64,000 nucleotides of DNA from Hydractinia symbiolongicarpus (lineage: Eukaryota; Cnidaria; Hydrozoa; Anthoathecata; Hydractiniidae), in NCBI RefSeq assembly GCF_029227915.1, contig NC_079876.1:37121828-37185827 (forward strand), in the 5' to 3' direction. The stretch's first letter is position 1. Each line of letters starts with the position of its first letter. Below the pieces are notes generated by a model. It was not told where the DNA came from. It saw only the letters and a program-made list of their open reading frames with translations, and made no database searches. Of this stretch, positions 22,051-36,859 are shown piece after piece. A program made the translations under genes and the position numbers.

Positions 22051-25000
22051 CATTTCATTGACCTTGTAGCGGTGTCAGTCCGTTTGAGTTACAACGGTTG
22101 GGTCACATATTCGTACCAACATGTATTTAGCGATACTTATCTGATATTACTAGGTTGCATCGCTTTTAACAGTGAAACGATTTACTGTGGGACTTAACTG
22201 AACTAACTTTGGACTGTGACCTGATAAATGTGATAAATGAGAAAATTGGACTCCAAGAAATAACATTCTTCTTAATTTGACATGATTTTCGGAACTCAGG
22301 GATTACACTGGGCGCTGTGGTAGCGCTTCTTTTAAAAAATTAGATTAATGAGTCATTTCTTACTGTGGGAACAATCCTAGCCGTTAGCGCGCGCTGAAAT
22401 AATAGAGACAGTTTCAAATGTTACATTTCTCTGACTTTCTAACGGTGTCAGTCCGTTTGAGTTTCAACAGTTGGGCCACATATTCGTACCAACATGTATT
22501 TAGCGATATTTAACTGATATTACTAGGTTGCATCGTTTTTAACAGTGAAACTATTGACTGTGGGACTTAATTGAACTAACTTTGGACTGCGACCTGTTAA
22601 ATGTAATAAATGAAAAAAATTGTACTCCAATAAACAACATTCTTCTCAATTTGACATGATTGCCGGAACTCAGCGATTACACTGGGCGCTGTGGTAGCGC
22701 TTCATTTAAAATTTTAGATTAATAAGTCATTTTTTACTGGGGGACCAATCCTATCCGTTATCGCACGCTGAAGAAATAGCGATAGTTTCAAAAACTACAT
22801 TTCATTGGCTTTGTAGCGGTGTCAGTCCGTTTGAGTTACAACGGTTGCGTCACATATTGGTACCAACATGTATTTAGCGATATTTATCTGATATTACTAG
22901 GTTCCATCGCTTTTAACTATGAAACGATTGACTGTGGGACTTAATTGAACTAACTTTGGACTGTCACCTAATAAATGTGATAAAGGAGACAATTGGACTC
23001 CAAGAAATAACATCCTTCTTAATTTGACATAATTGCCGAAACTCAGCGTTTACACTGGGCGCTGTGGTAGCGCTTCATTTAAGAATTAAGCTAAAAAAAG
23101 TCATTTTTGCACTGTGGACCAATCCTAGCCGTTAGCGCGTGCTGAAGAAATAGAGACAGTTTCAAATACTACATTTCACTGACTTTCTAACGGTGTCAGT
23201 CCGTTTGAGTTTCAACGTCTGAGTCACATATTTGCACCAACATGTATTTAGCGATATGTTTCTCATTTTACTAGGTTGCATCGCTTTTAACAGTGAAACG
23301 ATTGACTGTGGGACTAAATTGAACTGATTTTGGACTGTGACCTTATAAATGCTATAAGTGAGACAACTGGACTCCAACAAATAACATTCTTCTTAATTTG
23401 ACGTGATTGCCGGACTCAGCGATTACACTGGGCGCTGTGGTAGCGCTTCTTTTAAAATTTTAGATTAAAAAGTCATTTTTTACTGGGGGACCAATCCTAG
23501 CCGTTATTGCGCGCTGAAGATATAGAGACAGCTTCAAAAACTACATTTGATTGACATTCTAACGGTGTCAGTTCGTTTGTGTTATAACGGTTGGGTCGCA
23601 TATTCGTACCATCATGTATTTAGCGATATTTTTCTGATATTACTAGGTTGCATCGCTTTTAACAGTGAAACCATGGACTGTGGGACTTAATTGAACTAAC
23701 TTTGGACTGCGACCTGCTAAATATGATAAATGAGACAATTGGACTCCAAGAAATAACATTCTTCTTTATTTGACGTGATTGCCGGAACTCAGCGATTATA
23801 CTGGGCGCTGTGGTACCGCTTTATTTAAAAATTTAGATAAATAAGTCATTCTTTACTGTGGGACCAATCCTATCCGTTATTGCGCGCTGTAGAAATAGCG
23901 ATAGTTTCAAAAACTACATTTCATTGACCTTGTAGCGGTGTCAGTCCGTTTGAGTTACAACGGTTGGGTCACATATTCGTACCAACATGTATTTAGCGAT
24001 ACTTATCTGATATTACTAGGTTGCATCGCTTTTAACAGTGAAACGATTTACTGTGGGACTTAACTGAACTAACTTTGGACTGTGACCTGATAAATGTGAT
24101 AAATGAGAAAATTGGACTCCAAGAAATAACATTCTTCTTAATTTGACATGATTTTCGGAACTCAGGGATTACACTGGGCGCTGTGGTAGCGCTTCTTTTA
24201 AAAAATTAGATTAATGAGTCATTTCTTACTGTGGGAACAATCCTAGCCGTTAGCGCGCGCTGAAATAATAGAGACAGTTTCAAATGTTACATTTCTCTGA
24301 CTTTCTAACGGTGTCAGTCCGTTTGAGTTTCAACAGTTGGGCCACATATTCGTACCAACATGTATTTAGCGATATTTAACTGATATTACTAGGTTGCATC
24401 GTTTTTAACAGTGAAACTATTGACTGTGGGACTTAATTGAACTAACTTTGGACTGCGACCTGTTAAATGTAATAAATGAAAAAAATTGTACTCCAATAAA
24501 CAACATTCTTCTCAATTTGACATGATTGCCGGAACTCAGCGATTACACTGGGCGCTGTGGTAGCGCTTCATTTAAAATTTTAGATTAATAAGTCATTTTT
24601 TACTGGGGGACCAATCCTATCCGTTATCGCACGCTGAAGAAATAGCGATAGTTTCAAAAACTACATTTCATTGGCTTTGTAGCGGTGTCAGTCCGTTTGA
24701 GTTACAACGGTTGCGTCACATATTGGTACGAACATGTATTTAGCGATATTTATCTGATATTACTAGGTTCCATCGCTTTTAACTATGAAACGATTGACTG
24801 TGGGACTTAATTGAACTAACTTTGGACTGTCACCTAATAAATGTGATAAAGGAGACAATTGGACTCCAAGAAATAACATCCTTCTTAATTTGACATAATT
24901 GCCGAAACTCAGCGTTTACACTGGGCGCTGTGGTAGCGCTTCATTTAAGAATTAAGCTAAAAAAAGTCATTTTTGTACTGTGGACCAATCCTAGCCGTTA

Positions 25001-25316
25001 GCGCGTGCTGAAGAAATAGAGACAGTTTCAAATACTACATTTCACTGACTTTCTAACGGTGTCAGTCCGTTTGAGTTTCAACGTCTGAGTCACATATTTG
25101 CACCAACATGTATTTAGCGATATGTTTCTCATTTTACTAGGTTGCATCGCTTTTAACAGTGAAACGATTGACTGTGGGACTAAATTGAACTGATTTTGGA
25201 CTGTGACCTTATAAATGCTATAAGTGAGACAACTGGACTCCAACAAATAACATTCTTCTTAATTTGACGTGATTGCCGGACTCAGCGATTACACTGGGCG
25301 CTGTGGTAGCGCTTCT
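21580..25316 (+). repeat. Higher-order repeat, pentamer unit 1866 bp, almost identical copies
   Basis: Two copies, about 21580-23450 and 23450-25316. Reading them side by side, I noticed only about two substitutions, GGTACC versus GGTACG (near 22859/24725) and TTTTGCACTG versus TTTTGTACTG (near 23105/24971). Exact identity needs an alignment. The unit includes the monomer type with GAATTAAGCTAAAAAAAG and TGTGGACC. Boundaries are where the TTTTAGATTAAAAAG variant starts and where the right copy changes to ATTTAGATTAATAAG. Confidence 0.92.
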
Positions 25317-26756
25317 TTTAAAAATTTAGATTAATAAGTCATTTTTTACTGTGGGACCAATCCTAGCCGTTATTGCGCGCTGAAGAAACAGCCACAGTTT
25401 AAAAACTACATTTTATTGACTTTTTAACGGTGTCAGTCCGTTTGAGTTACAACGGTTGGGTCAAATATTCGTACCAACCTGTATTTAGCAATATTTTTTT
25501 TGATATTACTAGGTTGCATCGCTTTTAACAATAAAACGATTGACTGTGGGACTTAATTGAACTAACTTTGGACTGTGACCTAATAAAGGTGATAAATGAG
25601 AAAATTGGACTCCAAGAAATAACATTCTTCTCAATTTGACGGGATTGCCGGAACTCAGCGATTACACTGGGCGCTGTGGTAGCGCTTCATTTAAAAATGT
25701 AGATAAATAAGTCATTCTTTAGTGTGGGACCAATCCTAGACGTTATCGCGCGCTGAAGAACTATCGACAGTTTCAAAAACTACATTTCATTGATTTTCTA
25801 ACGGTGTCAGTCCGTTTGAGTTACAACGGTTGGGTCACATGTTCGTATCAACATGTATTTAGCGATATTTTTTTTTATATTACTAGCTTGCATCGGTTTT
25901 AACAATGAAACGAATGACTGTGGGACTTAATTGAACTAACTTTGGACTGTGACTTGATAAATGTGATAAATGAGACCATTGGACTCCAAGAAATAACATT
26001 CTTCTTAATTTGACGTGATTCTCGAAACTCAGCGATTGCACTGGGCGCTGTGGTAGCGCTTCAATTAAAAATTAAGATCAGAAAGTCATTCTTTACTGTG
26101 GGACCAATCCTAGCCGTTATCGCGCACTGAAGAAATATCGACAGTTTCAAAAACTACATTTCATTGACTTTCTAACGGTGTCAGTCCGTTTGAGTTACAA
26201 CAGTTGGGTCACATATTCGTACCAACATGTATTTAGCGATATTTTCTTTGATATTACTAGGTTGCATCGCTTTTAACAATGAAACGAATTACTGTGGAAT
26301 TTAATTGAACTAACTTTGGACTGTGACCTGATAAATGTGATAAATGAGACAATTGGACTCCAAGAAATAACATTATTCTTAATTTGACGTGATTGCCGGA
26401 ACTCAGCGATTTCACTGGGCGCTGTGCTAGCGCTTCAACTAAAAATTAAGATAAAAAAGTCATTCTTTACTGTGGGACCAATCCTAGACGTTATCGCGCG
26501 CTAAAGAACTATCGATAGTTTCATAAACTACATTTCATTGACTTTCTAACGGTGTCAGTCCGTTTGTGTTATAACGGTTGGGTCACATATTCGTACCAAC
26601 ATGTATTTAGCGATATTTTTCTGATATTACTAGATTGCATCGCTTTTAACAATGAAACGATTGACTGTGGGACTTAATTGAACTAACTTTGGACTGCAAC
26701 CTGATAAATATTATAAATGAGACAATTGTACTCCAAGAAATAACATTCTTCTTATA

Positions 26757-29746
26757 TTGACGTGATTGCCGGAACTCAGCGATTATACTGGGCGCTGTGA
26801 TAGCGCTTTATTTAAAAATTCAGAGAAATAAGTCATTCTTTACTGTACGACCAATCCTATTCGTTATCGCGCGCTGAAGAAATAGCGACTGTTTCAAAAA
26901 CTACATTTTCTTGACTTTGTAGCGGTGTCAGTCCGTTTGAGTTACAACGGTTGGGTCACATGTTCGTACCAACATGTATTTTGCGATTTTTTTTTTATAT
27001 TACTAGCTTGCATCGGTTTTAACAATGAAACGAATGACTGTGGGACTTAATTGAACTAACTTTGGACTGTTACCTGATAAATGTGATAAATGGGACAATT
27101 GGACTCCAAGAAATAACATTCTTCTTAATTTGACGTGATTGCCGAAACTCAGCGATTGCACTGGGCGCTGTGGTAGCGCTTCAATTAAAAATTTAGATAA
27201 AAAAGTCATTCTTTACTGTGGGACCAATCCTAGCCGTTATCACGCGCTGAAGAAATATCGACAGTTTCAAAAACTACATTTCATTGATTTTCTAACGGTG
27301 TCAGTGCGTTTGAGTTACAACGGTTGGGTCACATATTCGTACCAACATGTATTTAGCGATATTTTTTTTTATATTACTAGGTTGCATCGCTTTTAACAAT
27401 GAAACGAATTACAGTGGGATTTAATTGAACTAACTTTCTACTGTGACCTGATAAATGTGATAAATGGGACAATTGGACTCCAAGAAATAACATTCTTCTT
27501 AATTTGACGTGATTGCCGAAACTCAGCGATTGCACTGGGCGCTGTGGTAGCGCTTCAATTAAAAATTTAGATAAAAAAGTTATTCTTTACTGTGGGACCA
27601 ATCCTAGCCGTTATCGCGCGCTGAAGAAATATCGACAGTTTCAAAAACAACATTTCATTGATTTTCTAACGGTGTCAGTCCGTTTGAGTTACAACGGTTG
27701 GGTCACATATTCGTACCAACATGTATTTAGCGATATTTTTTTTGATATTACTAGGTTGCATCGCTTTTAACAATGAAACGAATTACAGTGGGATTTAATT
27801 AAACTAACTTTCTACTGTGACCTGATAAATGTGATAAATGAGACAATTGGACTCCAAGAAATAACATTCTTCTTAATTTGACGTGATTGCCGGAACTCAG
27901 CGATTACACTGGGCGCTGTGCTAGCGCTTCAATAAAAAATTAAGATAAAAAAGTCATTCTTTACTGTGGGACCAATCCTAGACGTTATCGCGCGCTGAAG
28001 AAATATCGACAGTTTCAAAAACTACATTTCATTGATTTTCTAACGGTGTCAGTCCGTTTGAGTTACAACGGTTGGGTCACATATTCGTACCAACATGTAT
28101 TTAGCGATATTTTTTTTGATATTACTAGGTTGCATCGCTTTTAACAATGAAACGAATTACAGTGGGATTTAATTAAACTAACTTTCTACTGTGACCTGAT
28201 AAATGTGATAAATAAGACAATTGGACTCCAAGAAATAACATTCTTCTTAATTTGACGTGATTGCCGGAACTCAGCGATTATACTGGGCGCTGTGATAGCG
28301 CTTTATTTAAAAATTCAGAGAAATAAGTCATTCTTTACTGTACGACCAATCCTATTCGTTATCGCGCGCTGAAGAAATAGCGACTGTTTCAAAAACTACA
28401 TTTTCTTGACTTTGTAGCGGTGTCAGTCCGTTTGAGTTACAACGGTTGGGTCACATGTTCGTACCAACATGTATTTTGCGATTTTTTTTTTATATTACTA
28501 GCTTGCATCGGTTTTAACAATGAAACGAATGACTGTGGGACTTAATTGAACTAACTTTGGACTGTTACCTGATAAATGTGATAAATGGGACAATTGGACT
28601 CCAAGAAATAACATTCTTCTTAATTTGACGTGATTGCCGAAACTCAGCGATTGCACTGGGCGCTGTGGTAGCGCTTCAATTAAAAATTTAGATAAAAAAG
28701 TCATTCTTTACTGTGGGACCAATCCTAGCCGTTATCACGCGCTGAAGAAATATCGACAGTTTCAAAAACTACATTTCATTGATTTTCTAACGGTGTCAGT
28801 GCGTTTGAGTTACAACGGTTGGGTCACATATTCGTACCAACATGTATTTAGCGATATTTTTTTTTATATTACTAGGTTGCATCGCTTTTAACAATGAAAC
28901 GAATTACAGTGGGATTTAATTGAACTAACTTTCTACTGTGACCTGATAAATGTGATAAATGGGACAATTGGACTCCAAGAAATAACATTCTTCTTAAGTT
29001 GACGTGATTGCCGAAACTCAGCGATTGCACTGGGCGCTGTGGTAGCGCTTCAATTAAAAATTTAGATAAAAAAGTTATTCTTTACTGTGGGACCAATCCT
29101 AGCCGTTATCGCGCGCTGAAGAAATATCGACAGTTTCAAAAACTACATTTCATTGATTTTCTAACGGTGTCAGTCCGTTTGAGTTACAACGGTTGGGTCA
29201 CATATTCGTACCAACATGTATTTAGCGATATTTTTTTTGATATTACTAGGTTGCATCGCTTTTAACAATGAAACGAATTACAGTGGGATTTAATTAAACT
29301 AACTTTCTACTGTGACCTGATAAATGTGATAAATGAGACAATTGGACTCCAAGAAATAACATTCTTCTTAATTTGACGTGATTGCCGGAACTCAGCGATT
29401 ACACTGGGCGCTGTGCTAGCGCTTCAATAAAAAATTAAGATAAAAAAGTCATTCTTTACTGTGGGACCAATCCTAGACGTTATCGCGCGCTGAAGAAATA
29501 TCGACAGTTTCAAAAACTACATTTCATTGATTTTCTAACGGTGTCAGTCCGTTTGAGTTACAACGGTTGGGTCACATATTCGTACCAACATGTATTTAGC
29601 GATATTTTTTTTGATATTACTAGGTTGCATCGCTTTTAACAATGAAACGAATTACAGTGGGATTTAATTAAACTAACTTTCTACTGTGACCTGATAAATG
29701 TGATAAATAAGACAATTGGACTCCAAGAAATAACATTCTTCTTAAT
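26757..29746 (+). repeat. Higher-order repeat, tetramer unit 1495 bp
   Basis: Two copies, about 26757-28251 and 28252-29746. Each begins with the type carrying GCTTTATTTAAAAATTCAGAG and TGTACGACCAATCC. Few differences are seen, for example AAACAACATTTC versus AAACTACATTTC (27646/29141) and TTAATTTGACG versus TTAAGTTGACG (near 27494/28989). The copies are therefore recent. Confidence 0.9.
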
Positions 29747-30126
29747 TTGACGTGATTGCCGGAACTCACGATTACACTGGGCGCTGTGCTAGCGCTTCAT
29801 TTAAAAATGTAGATAAATAAGTCCTTCTTTAGTGTGGGACCAATCCTAAACGTTATCGCGCGCTGAAGAACTATCGACAGTTTCATAAACTACATTTCAT
29901 TGACTTTCTAACGGTGTCAGTCCGTTTGAGTTACAACGGTTGGGTAACATGTTCGTACCAACATGTATTTAGCGATATTTTTTTTATATTACTATCTTGC
30001 ATCGGTTTTAACAATGAAACGAATGACTGTGGGACTTAATTGAACTAACTTTGGACTGTTACCTGATAAATGTGATAAATGAGACCATTGGACTCCAAGA
30101 AATAACATTCTTCTTAATTTGACATG

Positions 30127-33100
30127 ATTGCCGAAACTCAGCGATTGCACTGGGCGCTGTGGTAGCGCTTCAATTAAAAATTAAGATAAAAAAGTCATTA
30201 TTTACTGTGGCACAAATACTAGCCGTTAACGCGCGCTGAAGAAATATCGACAGTTTCAAAAACTACATTTCATTGACTTTCTAACGGTGTCAGTGCGTTT
30301 GAGTTACAACGGTTGGGTCACAAATTCGTACCAACATGTATTTAGCGATATTTTTTTTGATATTACTAGGTTGCATCGCTTTTAACAATGAAACGAATAA
30401 CAGTGTGATTTAATTAAACTAACTTTCTACTGTGATCTGATAAATGTGATAAATGAGACAATTGGACTCCAAGAAATAACATTCTTCTCAATTTGACGTG
30501 ATTGCCGGAACTCAGCGATTACACTGGGCGCTGTGCTAGCGCTGCAATTAAAAATTAAGATAAAAAAGTCATTTTTTACTGTGGGACCAATCCTAGACGT
30601 TATCGCGCGCTGAAGAAATATCGACAGTTTCAAAAACTACATTTCATTGATTTTCTAACGGTGTCAGTCCGTTTGAGTTACAACGGTTGGGTCACATATT
30701 CGTACCAACATGTATTTAGCGATATTTTTTTTGATATTACTAGGTTGCATCGCTTTTAACAATGAAACGAATTACAGTGGGATTTAATTAAACTAACTTT
30801 CTACTGTGACCTGATAAATGTGATAAATGAGACAATTGGACTCCAAGAAATAACATTCTTCTTAATTTGACGTGATTGCCGGAACTCACGATTACACTGG
30901 GCGCTGTGCTAGCGCTTCATTTTCAAAATGTAGATAAATAAGGCATTCTTTAGTGTGGGACCAATCCTAAACGTTATCGCGCGCTGAAGAACTATCGACA
31001 GTTTCATAAACTACATTTCATTGACTTTCTAACGGTGTCAGTCCGTTTGAGTTACAACGGTTGGGTCACATGTTCGTACCAACATGTATTTAGCGATATT
31101 TTTTTTATATTACTATCTTGCATCGGTTTTAACAATGAAACGAATGACTGTGGGACTTAATTGAACTAACTTTGGACTGTTACCTGATAAATGTGATAAA
31201 TGAGACCATTGGACTCCAAGAAATAACATCCTTCTTAATTTGACATGATTGCCGAAACTCAGCGATTGCACTGGGCGCTGTGGTAGCGCTTCAATTAAAA
31301 ATTAAGATAAAAAAGTCATTATTTACTGTGGGACAAATACTAGCCGTTATCGCGCGCTGAAGAAATATCGACAGTTTCAAAAACTACATTTCATTGACTT
31401 TCTAACGGTGTCAGTGCGTTTGAGTTACAACGGTTGGGTCACAAATTCGTACCAACATGTATTTAGCGATATTTTTTTTGATATTACTAGGTTGCATCGC
31501 TTTTAACAATGAAACGAATTACAGTGGGATTTAATTGAACTAACTTTGGAATGTTACCTGATAAATGTGATAAATGAGACCATTTGATTCCAAGAAATAA
31601 CATTCTTCTTAATTTGACGTGATTGCCGAAACTCAGCGATTGCACTGGGCGCTGTGGTAGCGCTTCAATTAAGATTTAAGATAAAAAAGTCATTCTTTAC
31701 TGTGGGACCAATCCTAGCCGTTATCGCGCGCTGAAGAAATATCGACAGTTTCAAAAACTACATTTCATTGACTTTCTAACGGTTTTAGTCCGTTTGAGTT
31801 ACAACGGTTGGGTCACATATTCGTACCAACATGTATTTATCGATATTTTCTTTGATATTACTAGGTTGCATCGCTTTTAACAATGAAACGAATTACAGTG
31901 AGATTTAATTGAACTAACTTTGCACTGTGACCTGATAAATGTGATAAATGAGACAATTGGACTCCAAGAAATAATATTCCTCTTAATTTGACGTGATTGC
32001 CGAAACTCAGCGATTGCACTGGGCGCTGTGGTAGCGCTTCAATTAAAAATTAAGATAAAAAAGTCATTATTTACTGTGGCACAAATACTAGCCGTTAACG
32101 CACGCTGAAGAAATATCGACAGTTTCAAAAACTACATTTCATTGACTTTCTAACGGTGTCAGTGCGTTTGAGTTACAACGGTTGGGTCACAAATTCGTAC
32201 CAACATGTATTTAGCGATATTTTTTTTGATATTACTAGGTTGCATCGCTTTTAACAATGAAACGAATAACAGTGTGATTTAATTAAACTAACTTTCTACT
32301 GTGACCTGATAAATGTGATAAATGAGACAATTGGACTCCAAGAAATAACATTCTTCTCAATTTGACGTGATTGCCGGAACTCAGCGATTACACTGGGCGC
32401 TGTGCTAGCGCTGCAATTAAAAATTAAGATAAAAAAGTCATTTTTTACTGTGGGACCAATCCTAGACGTTATCGCGCGCTGAAGAAATATCGACAGTTTC
32501 AAAAACTACATTTCATTGATTTTCTAACGGTGTCAGTCCGTTTGAGTTACAACGGTTGGGTCACATATTCGTACCAACATGTATTTAGCGATATTTTTTT
32601 TGATATTACTAGGTTGCATCGCTTTTAACAATGAAACGAATTACAGTGGGATTTAATTAAACTAACTTTCTACTGTGACCTGATAAATGTGATAAATGAG
32701 ACAATTGGACTCCAAGAAATAACATTCTTCTTAATTTGACGTGATTGCCGGAACTCACGATTACACTGGGCGCTGTGCTAGCGCTTCATTTTCAAAATGT
32801 AGATAAATAAGGCATTCTTTAGTGTGGGACCAATCCTAAACGTTATCGCGCGCTGAAGAACTATCGACAGTTTCATAAACTACATTTCATTGACTTTCTA
32901 ACGGTGTCAGTCCGTTTGAGTTACAACGGTTGGGTCACATGTTCGTACCAACATGTATTTAGCGATATTTTTTTTATATTACTATCTTGCATCGGTTTTA
33001 ACAATGAAACGAATGACTGTGGGACTTAATTGAACTAACTTTGGACTGTTACCTGATAAATGTGATAAATGAGACCATTGGACTCCAAGAAATAACATCC

Positions 33101-33864
33101 TTCTTAATTTGACATGATTGCCGAAACTCAGCGATTGCACTGGGCGCTGTGGTAGCGCTTCAATTAAAAATTAAGATAAAAAAGTCATTATTTACTGTGG
33201 GACAAATACTAGCCGTTATCGCGCGCTGAAGAAATATCGACAGTTTCAAAAACTACATTTCATTGACTTTCTAACGGTGTCAGTGCGTTTGAGTTACAAC
33301 GGTTGGGTCACAAATTCGTATCAACATGTATTTAGCGATATTTTTTTTGATATTACTAGGTTGCATCGCTTTTAACAATGAAACGAATTACAGTGGGATT
33401 TAATTGAACTAACTTTGGAATGTTACCTGATAAATGTGATAAATGAGACCATTTGATTCCAAGAAATAACATTCTTCTTAATTTGACGTGATTGCCGAAA
33501 CTCAGCGATTGCACTGGGCGCTGTGGTAGCGCTTCAATTAAGATTTAAGATAAAAAAGTCATTCTTTACTGTGGGACCAATCCTAGCCGTTATCGCGCGC
33601 TGAAGAAATATCGACAGTTTCAAAAACTACATTTCATTGACTTTCTAACGGTTTTAGTCCGTTTGAGTTACAACGGTTGGGTCACATATTCGTACCAACA
33701 TGTATTTATCGATATTTTCTTTGATATTACTAGGTTGCATCGCTTTTAACAATGAAACGAATTACAGTGAGATTTAATTGAACTAACTTTGCACTGTGAC
33801 CTGATAAATGTGATAAATGAGACAATTGGACTCCAAGAAATAATATTCCTCTTAATTTGACGTG
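30127..33864 (+). repeat. Higher-order repeat, pentamer unit 1869 bp
   Basis: Two copies, about 30127-31995 and 31996-33864. Shared private marks are TGTGGCACAAATACTAG, TTTTCAAAATGTAGATAAATAA with AAGGCATTC, GTTTTAGTCCG and AATAATATTCCTC, each recurring at 1869 bp. Similarity ends where the next monomer carries TGTAAGACCAATCC. Confidence 0.9.
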
Positions 33865-36859
33865 ATTGCCGAAACTCAGCGATTGCACTGGGCGCTGTGG
33901 TAGCGCTTCAATTAAAAATTAAGATAAAAAAGTCATTCTTTACTGTAAGACCAATCCTAGCCGTTATCGCGCTCTGAAGAAATATCGACAGTTTCAAAAA
34001 CTACATTTCATTGACTTTCAAACGGTGTCAGTCCGTTTGAGTTACAACGGTTGGGTCACATATTCGTACCAACATGTATTTAGCGATATTTTTTTTGATA
34101 TTACTAGGTTGCATCGCTTTTAACAATGAAACGAATTACAGTGGGATTTAATTAAACTTACTTTGGACTGTGACCTGATAAATGTGATAAATGAGACAAT
34201 TGGACTCCAAGAAATAACATTCTTCTTAATTTGACGTGATTGCCGGAACTCAGGGATTACACTGGGCGCTGTGCTAGCGCTTCAATTAAAAATTAAGATA
34301 AAAAAGTCATTCTTTACTGTGGGACCAATCCTATCCGTTATCGCGCGCTGAAGTAATAGCGATAGTTTCAAAAACTACATTTCATTGACTTTGTAGCGGT
34401 GTCACTCCGTTTGAGTTACAACGGTTGGGTCACATATTGGTAACAACATGTATTTAGCGATATTTATCTGATATTACTAGGTTGCATCGCTTTTAACTAT
34501 GAAACGATTGACTGTGGGACTTAATTGAACTAACTTTGGACTGTCACCTGATAAATGTGATAAAGGAGACAATTGGACTCCAAGAAATAACATCCTTCTT
34601 AATTTGACATAATTGCCGAAACTCAGCGTTTACACTGGGCGCTGTGGTAGCGCTTCATTTAAGAATTAAGCTAAAAAAAGTCATTTTTGTACTGTGGACC
34701 AATCCTAGCCGTTAGCGCGCGCTGAAGAAATAGAGACAGTTTTAAAACTACATCTTATTGACCTTGTAGCAGTGTCAGTCCGTTTGAGTTACAACGGTTG
34801 GGTCACATATTCGTACCAACATGTATTTAGCGATACTTATCTGATATTACTAGGTTGCATCGCTTTTAACAGTGAAACGATTTACTGTGGGACTTAACTG
34901 AACTAACTTTGGACTGTGACCTGATAAATGTGATAAATGAGAAAATTGGACTCCAACAAATAACATTCTTCTTAATTTGACGTGATTGCCAGACTCAGCG
35001 ATTACACTGGGCGCTGTGGTAGCGCTTCTTTTAAAAATTTAGATTAATAAGTCATTTTTTACTGGGGGACCAATCCTAGCCGTTATCGCGCGCTGAAGAA
35101 ATAGAGACAGCTTCAAAAACTACATTTCATTGACTTTCTAACGGTGTCAGTCCGTTTGAGTTACAACGGTTGGGTCAAATATTCGTACCAACCTGTATTT
35201 AGCGATACTTTTTTTGATATTACTAGGTTGCATCGCTTTTAAAAATGAAACGATTGACTGTGGGACTTAATTGAACTAACTTTGGACTGTGACCTGATAA
35301 ATGTGATAAATGAGAAAATTGGACTCCAAGAAATAACATTCTTCTTAATTTGACGTGATTGCCGGACTCAGCGATTACACTGGGCGCTGTGGTAGCGCTT
35401 CTTTTAAAAATTTAGATTAATAAGTCATTTTTTACTTTGGGACCAATCCTAGCCGTTATCGCGCGCTGAAGAAATAGAGACAGCTTCAAAAACTACATTT
35501 CATTGACTTTCTAACGGTGTCAGTCCGTTTGAGTTACAACGGTTGGGTCAAATTATCGTACCAACCTGTATTTAGCGATATTTTTTTTGATATTACTAGG
35601 TTGCATCGCTTTTAACAATGAAACGATTGACTGTGGGACTTAATTGAACTAACTTTGGACTGTGACCTGATAAATGTGATAAATGAGAAAATTGGACTCC
35701 AAGAAATAACATTCTTCTTAATTTGACATGATTGCCGGAACTCAGCGATTACACTGGGCGCTGTGGTAGCGCTTCTTTTAAAAATTTAGATTAATGAGTC
35801 ATTTCTTACTGTGGGACCAATCCTAGCCGTTAGCGCGCGCTGAAGTAATAGAGACAGTTTCAAATATTACATTTCACTGACTTTCTAACGGTGTCAGTCC
35901 GTTTGAGTTTCAACAGTTGGGCCACATATTCGTACCAACATGTATTTAGAGATATTTAACTGATATTACTACGTTGCATCATTTTTAACAGTGAAACGAT
36001 TGACTGTGGGACTTAATTGAACTAACTTTGGACTGCGACCTGATAAATGTAAAAAATGAAAAATAATTGGACTCCAACAAATAACATTCTTCTTAATTTG
36101 ACGTGATTGCCGGACTCAGCGATTACACTGGGCGCTGTGGTAGCGCTTCTTTTAAAAATTTAAATTAATAAGTCATTTTTTACTGGGGGACCAATCCTAG
36201 CCGTTACCGCGCGCTGAAGAAAAAGAGACAGCTTCAAAAACTACATTTCATTGACTTTCTAACGGTTTCAGGCCATTTGTGTTATAACGGTTGGGTCACA
36301 TATTCGTACCAACATGTATTTAGCGATATTTTTCTGATATTACTAGGTTGCATCGCTTTTAACAATGAAACGATTGACTGTGGGACTTAATTGAACTAAC
36401 TTTGGACTGCAACCTGATAAATATGATAAATGAGACAATTGTACTCCAAGAAATAACATTCTTCTTAATTTGACATGATTGCCGGAACTCAGCGATTATA
36501 CTGGGCGCTGTGATAGCACTTCATTTAAAAATTCAGATAAATAAGTCATTCTTTAATGTAGGACCAATCCTATCCGTTATCGCGCGCTGAAGAAATAGCG
36601 ATAGTTTGAAAAACTACATTTTATTGACTTTGTAGCGGTGTCAGTCCGTTTGAGTTACAACGGTTGGGTCACATATTCGTACCAACATGTATTTATTGAT
36701 ACTTATCTGATATTACTAGGATGCATCGCTTTTAACAGTGAAACGATTTACTGTGGGACTTAACTGAACTAACTTTGGACTGTGACCTGATAAATATGAT
36801 AAATGAGAAAATTGGACTCCAAGAAATAAAATTCTTTTTAATTTGACATGATTGCCGGA

